Of a stretch of DNA of 64,000 nucleotides, positions 56,924 through 64,000 are shown in pieces; the stretch's first letter is position 1, and the number at the start of each line of letters is the position of its first letter. A model generated the notes under the pieces. The model did no database searches and was not told the origin of the DNA. It saw only the letters and a program-made list of their open reading frames with translations. Source of the stretch: Hydrogenophaga sp. NFH-34 (lineage in GTDB: Bacteria > Pseudomonadota > Gammaproteobacteria > Burkholderiales > Burkholderiaceae_C); NCBI RefSeq assembly GCF_021401345.1, contig NZ_JACBGE010000002.1:124001-188000 (forward strand). Direction: 5' to 3'. A program made the position numbers and the translations under genes.

Positions 56924-59502
56924 CCTTGCCACCGGACGATGGCGCCCCGCTGACCGCCGAGCAGCCACCCGGCATCCGGCAGTATCAGGAGCGGTCGCTG
57001 TTCGTGCTGCTGCTGGGCATCGCGCTGTCGAGCCCACTGGTCACCGGCAGCGTTTTCGCCCGTGAAGGTCTGACGCCGCTGTCGCTGGTGGCCATGGCGC
57101 TCACCGCTGCCGTCTGGCTGCTCCTGGGGCTCTATCACTACGGCCAGCGCCAGCGCGTGGCCAACCTGCTGGTCTATGTGCTGGTGCTGGCCTCGGGCGC
57201 TGCCATCGCCGCCCAGGGCTCGGTGCGCAGCTCGGCCTCACTGGTGATGCTGGCCGCGGTCGTCGGCGCCGGCACCTTCCTGCCACGGCGCAGCATGCTG
57301 TTGTGCGCTGCGCTGGCCATCGCCCTGCTGGGCGCCCTCAACCTGATGGAAAACCGGGGCCTGCTGCCGGTGACGGATATGGACACCGGGTGGGCGGTCT
57401 GGGTCACGCAGGCGGCGGTGCTGCTGAGCCTGCTCGTGGCCGTGAGTTTCGGACGCCGCCGCATGATCCACGCGTTCCAGGCCCAGAACCGGGCCCTCGA
57501 AGAAGTCATCCGGACGCAGGACGAGCTGAAGGCCAGCCAGGCGCGCCTGCAGGCGCTGTTCCGCAACAACCCGGCGGCCTGTGCGGTCCAGGTGCTGGCC
57601 TCTCGCACTCTGGTGGAAGCCAACGAGGCCTTCATCCAGATGTTCGGCTACCCGCGCAGCGAACTGCTGCACCAGACCCCACCGACGCTGTGGCATCACC
57701 CGCCAGACCGGCAGGCCTTTCGGGCGGCGCTGCACGCCAGCGGGCGCGTGCGAGGCATGCAGGCACAAGGCCGGCGCAAAGACGGCTCCCTGTTCGACGC
57801 CAAAGTGCATGCCGAGGTGGTGCGTCCGGGCGACGAGGACCTCGTCATGGTGATGGTGATCGACGTGACGGCCGAAGTGGCCTCGCGGCGCGAACTCGAA
57901 CAATCCCGTGACCGCTTCTCCAAAGCCTTCAACTTCAGCCCCCTGGGGATGACGATCACGCGCCTGTCGGACGGCCAGTTCGTCGAGGTCAACCCGGCCA
58001 ACGAGCGGGTGCTGGGCTGGACCCAGGCCGACTTTGCGGGCCGCAATGCGCTGGAGGCCGGCGTGTGGCCATCGCGCGAAGACCGTGACCGCTACGTGGC
58101 CCAGTTGCTGCACGACGGGCGGCTGGCCGGCTACGAGACCCGCATGCGCACCAAGGCGGGCGAGGTGGTCGACGTGAAGGTCTGGGCGGAAAAGATCGAA
58201 CTCGATGGCGAACCCTGCATCCTTTCCTTCACCCTCAACGTGGCCGAAGAAAAGCGCCGCGAAGCCATCCTGCTCAACGTGGCCCAGGGGGTCTCGGAAG
58301 AAGTGGGGGAAGCCTTTTTCCGGTCGTTGGTGGAGCACCTGGCCCGCGCCATCGGTGCCGACGGCGTGATGGTCGGCGAAGTCGGCCAGCACCGCCGGCT
58401 GCGCACCCTGGCCACGATCTGGCAAGGCCAGCTGCTGCCGCCGCAGGAGCACCCGCTGCACTTCACGCTGTGCGAGCAGACCCTGCAACAGCACCGGCTC
58501 CTGCAGCACGAAATCCCCGAGCCCGGCCCGATGCCGCTGGTCGCCCCGTTCCGCCACGCCCCCCTTCGCGCGTTCGCGGGAATGCCCCTGCGGGATGACG
58601 ACGGCGCGCCGGTCGGTCTGCTGATGGCGGTCTGGCGAGATCGTCCGCCGCGCCAGCACGACCTGCCCTCCCTGCTGACCATCTTCGGCAGCCGTTGCAC
58701 CGCCGAGCTTCAGCGGCTGCGGCGTGACCGCGAAATCGCGTCGCTGCACGGAACGCTGGAGCAGCGCGTGGCCGAACGAACCGCGCAGTTGCATTACCTC
58801 AATCGCGAGCTCGACGCCTTCGCCTACACCGTCTCGCACGATCTGAAGTCGCCCCTGCGCGCCATCGACGGCTTCATGCACCTGCTGCAGGAACAGCTCG
58901 ATGACCGCCTGCAGCCGGACGACCACGACCTCATGCAGCGGGTGCAGGATTCCGTGACCCGCATGGGCAGCCTGATCACCGATCTGCTGTCGCTGGCCCG
59001 GGTCAGCCAGGGGCAGCTCCAGCGCATGGACACCGACCTCACAGACCTGGCCGAAAGCGTGATCCGCCGCGAGCGCGATCGCGACCCGACCCGCGAGGTG
59101 CGCATCTGCATCGCCCCAGGCCTGCGTGCCAACTGCGACCCCCGCATGGCGCAGATCGTGCTGGAAAACCTGCTGGGCAACGCCTGGAAATACTCGCGCC
59201 AGCAGCCTGATGCCATGATCGAGCTCGGTCTGCTGGCAGCCACGCCAGACGCGGCCGACACCGCCGTGCCGCAGTTCTACATCCGCGACAACGGAGCCGG
59301 CTTCGACATGTCGCGCGCCGACCGCTTGTTCAAGCCCTTCACCCGCCTGCACTCACCACAGGAGTTCGAGGGCACGGGCATCGGGCTGGCCACGGTGCGC
59401 CGCATCATCGAGCGGCACGGCGGTGAAATCCAGGCCCAGGGCGCCGTCGGCGCCGGTGCGACCTTTCGGTTTTCCTTCGGCCGGCCTGGCATTGACGGCT
59501 GA
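56920..59502 (+). CDS. PAS/GAF-containing sensor histidine kinase (second of a pair)
   Basis: The 860-residue protein begins MTLPPDDGAPLTAEQPPGIR. Hydrophobic segments at about 25-175 precede two PAS domains and a GAF-like domain, then HisKA/HATPase_c: FAYTVSHDLKSPLRAIDGF, ENLLGNAWKYSRQQ, DNGAGFDMSRADR and GTGIGLATVRRII. The second PAS segment is a near copy of that in the upstream kinase (RFSKAFNFSPLGMTITRLSD in both but for a few residues), so the pair arose by duplication. The ATG overlaps the upstream stop (ATGA), implying co-translation. Confidence 0.9.
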   Translation: MTLPPDDGAPLTAEQPPGIRQYQERSLFVLLLGIALSSPLVTGSVFAREGLTPLSLVAMALTAAVWLLLGLYHYGQRQRVANLLVYVLVLASGAAIAAQGSVRSSASLVMLAAVVGAGTFLPRRSMLLCAALAIALLGALNLMENRGLLPVTDMDTGWAVWVTQAAVLLSLLVAVSFGRRRMIHAFQAQNRALEEVIRTQDELKASQARLQALFRNNPAACAVQVLASRTLVEANEAFIQMFGYPRSELLHQTPPTLWHHPPDRQAFRAALHASGRVRGMQAQGRRKDGSLFDAKVHAEVVRPGDEDLVMVMVIDVTAEVASRRELEQSRDRFSKAFNFSPLGMTITRLSDGQFVEVNPANERVLGWTQADFAGRNALEAGVWPSREDRDRYVAQLLHDGRLAGYETRMRTKAGEVVDVKVWAEKIELDGEPCILSFTLNVAEEKRREAILLNVAQGVSEEVGEAFFRSLVEHLARAIGADGVMVGEVGQHRRLRTLATIWQGQLLPPQEHPLHFTLCEQTLQQHRLLQHEIPEPGPMPLVAPFRHAPLRAFAGMPLRDDDGAPVGLLMAVWRDRPPRQHDLPSLLTIFGSRCTAELQRLRRDREIASLHGTLEQRVAERTAQLHYLNRELDAFAYTVSHDLKSPLRAIDGFMHLLQEQLDDRLQPDDHDLMQRVQDSVTRMGSLITDLLSLARVSQGQLQRMDTDLTDLAESVIRRERDRDPTREVRICIAPGLRANCDPRMAQIVLENLLGNAWKYSRQQPDAMIELGLLAATPDAADTAVPQFYIRDNGAGFDMSRADRLFKPFTRLHSPQEFEGTGIGLATVRRIIERHGGEIQAQGAVGAGATFRFSFGRPGIDG

Positions 59503-59538
59503 AGGCGCCGCAAGGGCGCATCCGGCAGGCCGGGTGCT

Positions 59539-60390
59539 TCAGTGCGCGTGGTGGGCGAAGCGGCTGACCAGGGTCACCAGCCCGATGCCGGCCACCAGCC
59601 ACAGCACCTGGGCCACCGTCTGCCCCAGGCTCAGGCGTTTTTGCAGTTGCGGGATCAGGTCGGCCAGTGCAACGTAGATGAAGCTGCTCGACGCGGCGAC
59701 CAGGAAGTACGGCAGCCAGTCGGCAAACTGCGACAGCAGAAAGTACCCCGTGACCCCACCCAGCGCCGTCACGGTACCGGCCAGCGACACCTTGAGCAAG
59801 GCCGCGCGCTGCGTGCCCGAGGTCGCACGCAGGACCGCCAGGTCACCCATGTGGTGCGGCACCTCGTGCGCCAGCACCGCCAGCGCCGCCACCACGCCCA
59901 GCCGCATGTCCGCCAGGAACGCCGAGGCGATCAGGATGCCGTCGCCGAAGGCGTGCACGCTGTCGCCGGCCAGCACCGTCCAGCCGCCCGAGCGCAGGCC
60001 CCCTTCGGCCTGTGCGTGGTGGTGATGCCCCGCGTGATGGTGGTGGTGACCCGCGGCGGGATGGTGATGGTCATGACCGCCGAGCCCGGCGTCGGCCGCC
60101 ATCCCGGCCTGGCCGTGCTCATGGCCGTGGTGCCAGAGTTCGGCCTTGTCCAGCAAGAAGAAAAACACCAGCCCTGCCAGCAACAGCGCAAACAGCTCGT
60201 GCGCACCCGCCGCGCTCTCGAACGCCTCGGGCAGCAGGTGCATGAATGCCGTGGCCATCAAGGCCCCCGCCGCCAGGCTGAGCATGTGCTGGGTGAAGCG
60301 CGCCAGCATCGCGAACCCCAGCACCGCCGCCAGCCACACACTGCCAACGCCGGCGGCCACCGTGCCCAGCAGGATCGCAAACAGGGTCAT
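59539..60390 (-). CDS. ZIP-family divalent metal transporter
   Basis: The 283-residue protein has about eight hydrophobic segments and a long His-rich cytoplasmic loop (residues about 88-128, with HGHEHGQ and HHHHHAGHHHH), then LAHEVPHHMGDLAVL, the ZIP metal-binding motif. It imports zinc or related divalent metals. The ATG at 60390 is chosen; a GTG six codons upstream (60408) lies in the T tract of the upstream terminator and is less likely. Confidence 0.9.
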   Translation of the reverse strand: MTLFAILLGTVAAGVGSVWLAAVLGFAMLARFTQHMLSLAAGALMATAFMHLLPEAFESAAGAHELFALLLAGLVFFFLLDKAELWHHGHEHGQAGMAADAGLGGHDHHHPAAGHHHHHAGHHHHAQAEGGLRSGGWTVLAGDSVHAFGDGILIASAFLADMRLGVVAALAVLAHEVPHHMGDLAVLRATSGTQRAALLKVSLAGTVTALGGVTGYFLLSQFADWLPYFLVAASSSFIYVALADLIPQLQKRLSLGQTVAQVLWLVAGIGLVTLVSRFAHHAH

Positions 60391-60408
60391 CTTGTTGTTT
60401 CCATCCAC

Positions 60409-60433
60409 AAAAAAAGGGCCGCTCCCGCGGCCC
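60409..60433 (-). terminator. Terminator of the dienelactone hydrolase gene
   Basis: GGGCCGC and GCGGCCC pair around a 4-base loop and are followed on the minus strand by TTTTTTTG. It separates this gene from the ZIP gene. Confidence 0.88.
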
Positions 60434-60458
60434 TGTGACAGAGAGGCTCCGGCCCGGT

Positions 60459-61367
60459 TCAGGCCACGCCGTGCTGCTGGAACCAGGCCAGTGCACGCTT
60501 CCAGCCGTCTTCGGCGGCCGCCTGGCGGTAGCTCGGCCGGTAGTCCGCGTGGAAGGCATGGGGAGCCTCGGGGTACACCACAAAGGTCGACGCCTTGGCC
60601 GCCGCATTGCCGGCCGCCAGCGCAGCCTTCATCTTATCAACGGAGTCCAGCGGAATCCCTGTGTCGGCCTCGCCGTAGAGGCCCAGCACCGGGCCATGGA
60701 GCTGCGCCGCCACGTCGATGGGGTTGCGCGGCGTCAGGTCGTTCTGTGCCCCCACCAGGCGGCCATACCAGGCCACGCCGGCCTTCACCGCCGGGTTGTG
60801 CGCCGCGTACAGCCACGTCTGACGCCCACCCCAGCAGAAGCCCGTCACACCCAGCTTCCGGGTGTCGCCGCCATGGGCCGCCGCCCATTTCACGGTGGCG
60901 TCCAGATCGCCGATCACCTGCGCGTCGGGCACCTTGGAGATCACCTCGGCGATGAGCTTGGCCATCTCGCCATACCCCTGCGCGTCGCCCTGGCGCACGA
61001 ACAGCTCCGGCGCAATGGCCAGATAGCCGGCCCGGGCGAAACGGCGCGCGGTGTCGGCGATGTATTCGTGCACCCCGAAGATCTCCGACAACACCAGCAC
61101 CACCGGCAACCCGGTCTTGCCCGCCGGCGCGGCGCGGTAGGCCGGCATGGAAAAGCCGTTCACGTCGATCATCACCTCGCCGACCGTGAGGCCGTCGGCC
61201 GGGGTCTTGATCGCCGTCTGCGCCAACGTCGGCAACGTGGAGGCCGCATAACCCACGCCCAGCGCGGCCTTGAGCGCGGTGCGGCGGGAGGGACCGGCCT
61301 CGGTCGACAGGCCGGGCAGCAGGGCGGAAAGATCCTGAGTCTGCGATTCGTTGAGCATGGTGGTCAT
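60459..61367 (-). CDS. Dienelactone hydrolase family protein with twin-arginine-like signal
   Basis: The 302-residue protein has an N-terminal extension with RRTALKAALGVGYAAS, a twin-arginine-like signal, then a DLH domain. The nucleophile Cys is in GFCWGGRQTWLYA, with Asp in YGEADTGIPL and His in PHAFHADYRPS. DLH enzymes hydrolyse dienelactones in aromatic degradation, but many family members have other ester substrates. Export suggests a role outside the cytoplasm. The ATG at 61367 follows AGGAGATG. It is the last gene before the CRISPR region. Confidence 0.86.
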   Translation of the reverse strand: MTTMLNESQTQDLSALLPGLSTEAGPSRRTALKAALGVGYAASTLPTLAQTAIKTPADGLTVGEVMIDVNGFSMPAYRAAPAGKTGLPVVLVLSEIFGVHEYIADTARRFARAGYLAIAPELFVRQGDAQGYGEMAKLIAEVISKVPDAQVIGDLDATVKWAAAHGGDTRKLGVTGFCWGGRQTWLYAAHNPAVKAGVAWYGRLVGAQNDLTPRNPIDVAAQLHGPVLGLYGEADTGIPLDSVDKMKAALAAGNAAAKASTFVVYPEAPHAFHADYRPSYRQAAAEDGWKRALAWFQQHGVA

Positions 61368-61591
61368 CTCCTGTTTGGGGGTGGGAAAGCTGTGGTGATC
61401 CAATTTGAAACCTGAAAGTTCACCCACGCAGACGATGAACGAAATGGTTGTGCTTATTCTTGGTGACCCCATTGAAGAGCGCGGTATGACTTTTGGACGT
61501 GCTGCATTTATCCCAGCGGCATGCCATTCCAAATGCTGTCTCCCGCAACACAAAAAGGGCTACAACTCAACAAAAGTCAAACCAATCTCAA
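61368..61591. other. Gene-free stretch between the hydrolase gene and the relic CRISPR array
   Basis: About 220 bp are noticeably less GC-rich than the neighbouring genes. They must contain the hydrolase promoter on the minus strand. No gene, RNA or strong repeat is recognised. The stretch ends at the degenerate first copy of the type I-C-like repeat. Confidence 0.4.
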
Positions 61592-61702
61592 GCTTTCGAT
61601 CCACGCAGTCATTCCTGACGGGCGAGCCCGCTCTGCGCTCCCGTTCACCGGGCGACGAACTCAGGTTTCAATCCACGCCCGTCATTGCTGACGGGCGAGC
61701 CC
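61592..61702 (-). CRISPR. Relic type I-C-like array: two repeats, one spacer
   Basis: Two copies of a repeat of about 37 bases lie at 61592-61629 and 61665-61702, start-to-start 73 bp, with a spacer of about 35 bases. The right copy is intact: on the minus strand it ends GTGGATTGAAAC, the 3' handle typical of type I-C repeats, after a CGCCCGTCA / TGACGGGCG stem. The left copy has several changes in the stem. Degeneration of the leader-distal repeat fits transcription from right to left, with the leader on the cas2 side. Confidence 0.8.
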
Positions 61703-61913
61703 TTCGCATCCATCAACTTGATCCATCACCAGATTTTTCAGACTCTGCACGAACCGCAAACGGTAACGCTGAAAAATCGCTTCGCCCAAAACAGCAAGTG
61801 AGGAAAACATTCAAGAAATCAATGGAATACGAGGTGCGCGAACCTTCCAAGGCACCGTCCGGCACTTCAGGTTCGCGCAGTCATGATAAGCGGCCGACAC
61901 GGCCATCACCAGC
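61703..61913 (-). promoter_or_regulatory. Probable leader of the relic type I-C array
   Basis: About 210 bp between the cas2 stop and the intact repeat are gene-free and relatively AT-rich, the position and composition of an I-C leader. A promoter reading toward the repeats would be expected, but no strong hexamer pair stands out. Confidence 0.5.
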
Positions 61914-62204
61914 TCAAAGCACGAGCGGACCGTCGAAATCCACCGCCTTGAAATGCCCGTGTTCGCGCATTTCGGCGCCCCGAACATCCGGGACACGGTA
62001 TAGCCGCAAGCAGTCCTGCGTCGGTTCGATCTCGGCCAGCAGCTTTCGCTCCAGCTCTTCGAAGCCAGACAGCTCGACCCGGCACTCGAACACAGATTTC
62101 TGGACCCGCTGCCCCGTGCTCTCGCAGACTTTGGCCACCCGCCTCAGCCGGCGCCGGCCAGTTGCGGTCTCGGTGCTCACGTCATAACAAACGATCACCA
62201 GCAC
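61914..62204 (-). CDS. cas2: CRISPR-associated endonuclease Cas2, type I-C
   Basis: The 96-residue protein (GTG start) begins [20 protein letters not shown] and has [20 protein letters not shown] in the middle and DFDGPLVL at the end, all typical of type I-C Cas2 at its usual length of 96. The conserved Asp is in YDVS. Cas2 forms the Cas1-Cas2 spacer integrase. The start is 9 bp after the stop of the broken cas1, the normal cas1-cas2 spacing. With Cas1 lost, it cannot integrate spacers alone. The type I-E form of Cas2 is different in sequence, so this protein does not belong to the adjacent I-E array. Confidence 0.92.
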   Translation of the reverse strand: MLVIVCYDVSTETATGRRRLRRVAKVCESTGQRVQKSVFECRVELSGFEELERKLLAEIEPTQDCLRLYRVPDVRGAEMREHGHFKAVDFDGPLVL

Positions 62205-62213
62205 GCCAACACC

Positions 62214-62602
62214 TCACCACACCAGAAACGGCAGATACCCGGTGACCAGCCCGGATTCGTCACTTTCCAGCCAGATCGCCCGCGCCATCAGTCGCGCCTG
62301 CACCAAGGGCACCAGACCGAGCGGCAGCGCCTGCTTCAACACCGGGTGTTGAACCTCCTCCTGCTTGCGCTCCTGAAAAGCCACCACAACGCCCGTCGCG
62401 TTCGCCCGTCCATGGAAAACACCGACCGCAAATCCGCCTTGACCAACAAGGGCTGTCGATCAAAGTACTGGCGCGCCGCTTCACCCTCCAGGCCATGCAG
62501 CACATCCAGGTCACCCGCATCAGGCAACGCGCGCAACGTGGCGGCCAAGTCTTGCGTGCCACGCGTCAGCGCTGCCACCCTGTTTCTCAGTTTCTTGCCC
62601 AC
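62214..62602 (-). pseudogene. cas1: Truncated type I-C cas1 (two fragments, internal deletion)
   Basis: Reading leftward from 62602, one frame encodes a Cas1 middle section (KKLRNRVAALTRG, then LHGLEGEAARQYF and FSMDGRTRR). It then goes out of frame near 62390. A different frame encodes the true Cas1 C-terminus (VVAFQERKQEEVQHPVL to GYLPFLVW) ending at the stop at 62214-62216. The segment between, which in I-C Cas1 holds the catalytic Glu, His and Asp, is missing, and so is the N-terminal domain. The first codon lies 1 base from the first repeat of the I-E-like array. Confidence 0.85.
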
Positions 62603-62603
62603 G

Positions 62604-64000
62604 GGCCTATCCCCGCTCGCGCGGGGGAACCGACCGGAATGGAGAAACCCGACACGATCAGATGGGCCTATCCCCGCTCGCGCGGGGGAACCTCTACCGC
62701 CGTGGCGTGCATGGCCTGCTGGTAGGGCCTATCCCCGCTCGCGCGGGGGAACCGCGCCGGGCCCGCTCGATTGGGGAGTCGGTGGCGGCCTATCCCCGCT
62801 CGCGCGGGGGAACCTTGCACGGTGGCGAGCTGGCGCATGGCCGACTGGGCCTATCCCCGCTCGCGCGGGGGAACCAACTGCGCGCCCCACATCACGAAGG
62901 CGTCGGAGGGCCTATCCCCGCTCGCGCGGGGGAACCAGCGTGCCCGAGCCCTTCGCGCTCTTGCCCTGCGGCCTATCCCCGCTCGCGCGGGGGAACCTCC
63001 CACGCCAGTGCGCTGGAAGTCAGCGTGGTGGGCCTATCCCCGCTCGCGCGGGGGAACCAAACGATGCACAGACTCGGACAGATCGCTCGGGGGCCTATCC
63101 CCGCTCGCGCGGGGGAACCACGGTGGTGCTGCCGTAGTTGATGCCATAGGCGGGCCTATCCCCGCTCGCGCGGGGGAACCTTGATGCCTTTGCCCTTCCC
63201 GTGAGCCTGCTGGGGCCTATCCCCGCTCGCGCGGGGGAACCGCACAGAACTGCACGCAGCTTTTCCACTGCTGCGGCCTATCCCCGCTCGCGCGGGGGAA
63301 CCGATGGGTGCTCCGGTGGGGGTTTCGTTCAGGCGGGCCTATCCCCGCTCGCGCGGGGGAACCTTGCCGGGCGGCGTGGACACGTCTGCACGGGCGGGCC
63401 TATCCCCGCTCGCGCGGGGGAACCCGCGACGCGGCCGGCGTGCGCCTGCCAGGCGCGGGCCTATCCCCGCTCGCGCGGGGGAACCCACAAATATATTGGT
63501 TGTACCTAAAGAGATAACGGCCTATCCCCGCTCGCGCGGGGGAACCATCGTGTACGCGACGGCCGTTTCGTTGAGCCGGGGCCTATCCCCGCTCGCGCGG
63601 GGGAACCATAGACGCTCACGGCGGCGGTGCACTGCATGTGGGCCTATCCCCGCTCGCGCGGGGGAACCGCAGGGACGGCGCTCAACAGCATCCTGGCGCA
63701 GGGCCTATCCCCGCTCGCGCGGGGGAACCGAGGGGTGAGCGCAGCGATGGAGGCTGGATCTGGGCCTATCCCCGCTCGCGCGGGGGAACCTCGATGGCCG
63801 CGACGATCTTCTCGGTGCTCTGGGGCCTATCCCCGCTCGCGCGGGGGAACCGTCAGGGATGGCCGGCTTGACGTCCTGTACACGGGCCTATCCCCGCTCG
63901 CGCGGGGGAACCGGCACAGGGCACGACGTCGTCGTACCGCTGCAGGGCCTATCCCCGCTCGCGCGGGGGAACCCAATGTATCTCCCCGTCTTAGGGATGC
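62604..64000 (-). CRISPR. Type I-E-like CRISPR array, 23 repeats, truncated at window end
   Basis: Repeats of 28 bases start at 62604 and recur every 61 bp, with no period break that I found, to the 23rd at 63946-63973. They are separated by 22 spacers of 33 bases; 27 bases of the next spacer end the window. On the minus strand the repeat starts GGTTCCCCCGCGCGAGC and ends GGGGATAGGCC, the type I-E form with its handle at the 3' end, so transcription should run leftward from a leader beyond 64000. All repeats appear identical. The array abuts the relic cas1 and has no I-E cas gene in view. Confidence 0.97.

Noticed and set aside
61405..62187. A 260-residue plus-strand frame across the relic array and cas2
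   Set aside because: It runs antisense to cas2 and through the repeats, with composition of a shadow frame.
62346..63871. Several open frames across the CRISPR array encoding repeated PRSRGG- and PARAGEP-type peptides
   Set aside because: These are translations of the repeats themselves in different frames and lack independent evidence.
62604..63973. The array belonging to the adjacent I-C cas genes
   Set aside because: Its repeat has the type I-E form and does not match the I-C repeats at 61592-61702; Cas2 is of I-C type.

Overview
The window is GC-rich chromosomal DNA with tightly packed genes. Gene content and order point to a betaproteobacterium of the Burkholderiales, probably Comamonadaceae. 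The supporting features are ppiD next to tRNA-Val and a gene for the DNA-binding protein HU, earP beside efp with a rhamnosylatable Arg32 in EF-P, dapA followed by bamC, the parE / lytic transglycosylase / parC cluster, and dxs-ispA-xseB. The genus is inference.

Layout. Positions 1-1260 look like the end of an integrated accessory element abutting the 3' end of tRNA-His: two unrecognised genes, then about 600 bp without a gene that holds direct and inverted repeats. Positions 1262-13660 are housekeeping and transport genes: ppiD, tRNA-Val, hupB, a malate/tartrate-type dehydrogenase with a divergent LysR regulator, a DMT permease, pgsA, uvrC, earP, efp, an AEC permease and a LOG-family protein. 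Positions 13696-20402 are a complete tripartite RND efflux operon (outer membrane factor, pump, adaptor) divergent from its TetR regulator, with an AcrR-like 28-bp palindrome between them. Positions 20365-31183 hold an MFS permease, rmuC, a 2-hydroxyacid dehydrogenase, an NhaD-type antiporter, an FKBP, RidA, a flavin reductase, a glycosyltransferase, a D-serine dehydratase-like PLP enzyme, an MBL hydrolase and a small membrane protein. Positions 31180-36272 are parC, a lytic transglycosylase and parE. Positions 36453-43910 hold an MFS / 42-residue protein / methyltransferase set, dapA-bamC, an 11-residue-repeat lipoprotein, the ribosomal oxygenase roxA, a SlyD-like FKBP and dut. Positions 43927-53339 are a TRAP transporter, dxs-ispA-xseB, an orphan Rieske oxygenase and a second DMT permease. 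Positions 53410-61367 hold a sulfurtransferase, two overlapping paralogous PAS/GAF histidine kinases without a response regulator, a ZIP metal transporter and a dienelactone hydrolase.

The right end (61592-64000) is a two-layer CRISPR region. A decayed type I-C locus survives as a two-repeat array, a leader-like gap, an intact cas2 and a cas1 that lacks both its N-terminus and its catalytic core. Abutting the broken cas1 is a type I-E-like array with 23 repeat copies at an exact 61-bp period. It runs off the window, and no I-E cas gene is visible. Repeat polarity predicts leftward transcription of both arrays, so the I-E leader and cas genes, if present, should lie to the right. The most unusual feature is this apparent replacement of one CRISPR-Cas subtype by another, with the junction at a repeat edge. 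I saw no convincing evidence of an entirely new enzymatic system.
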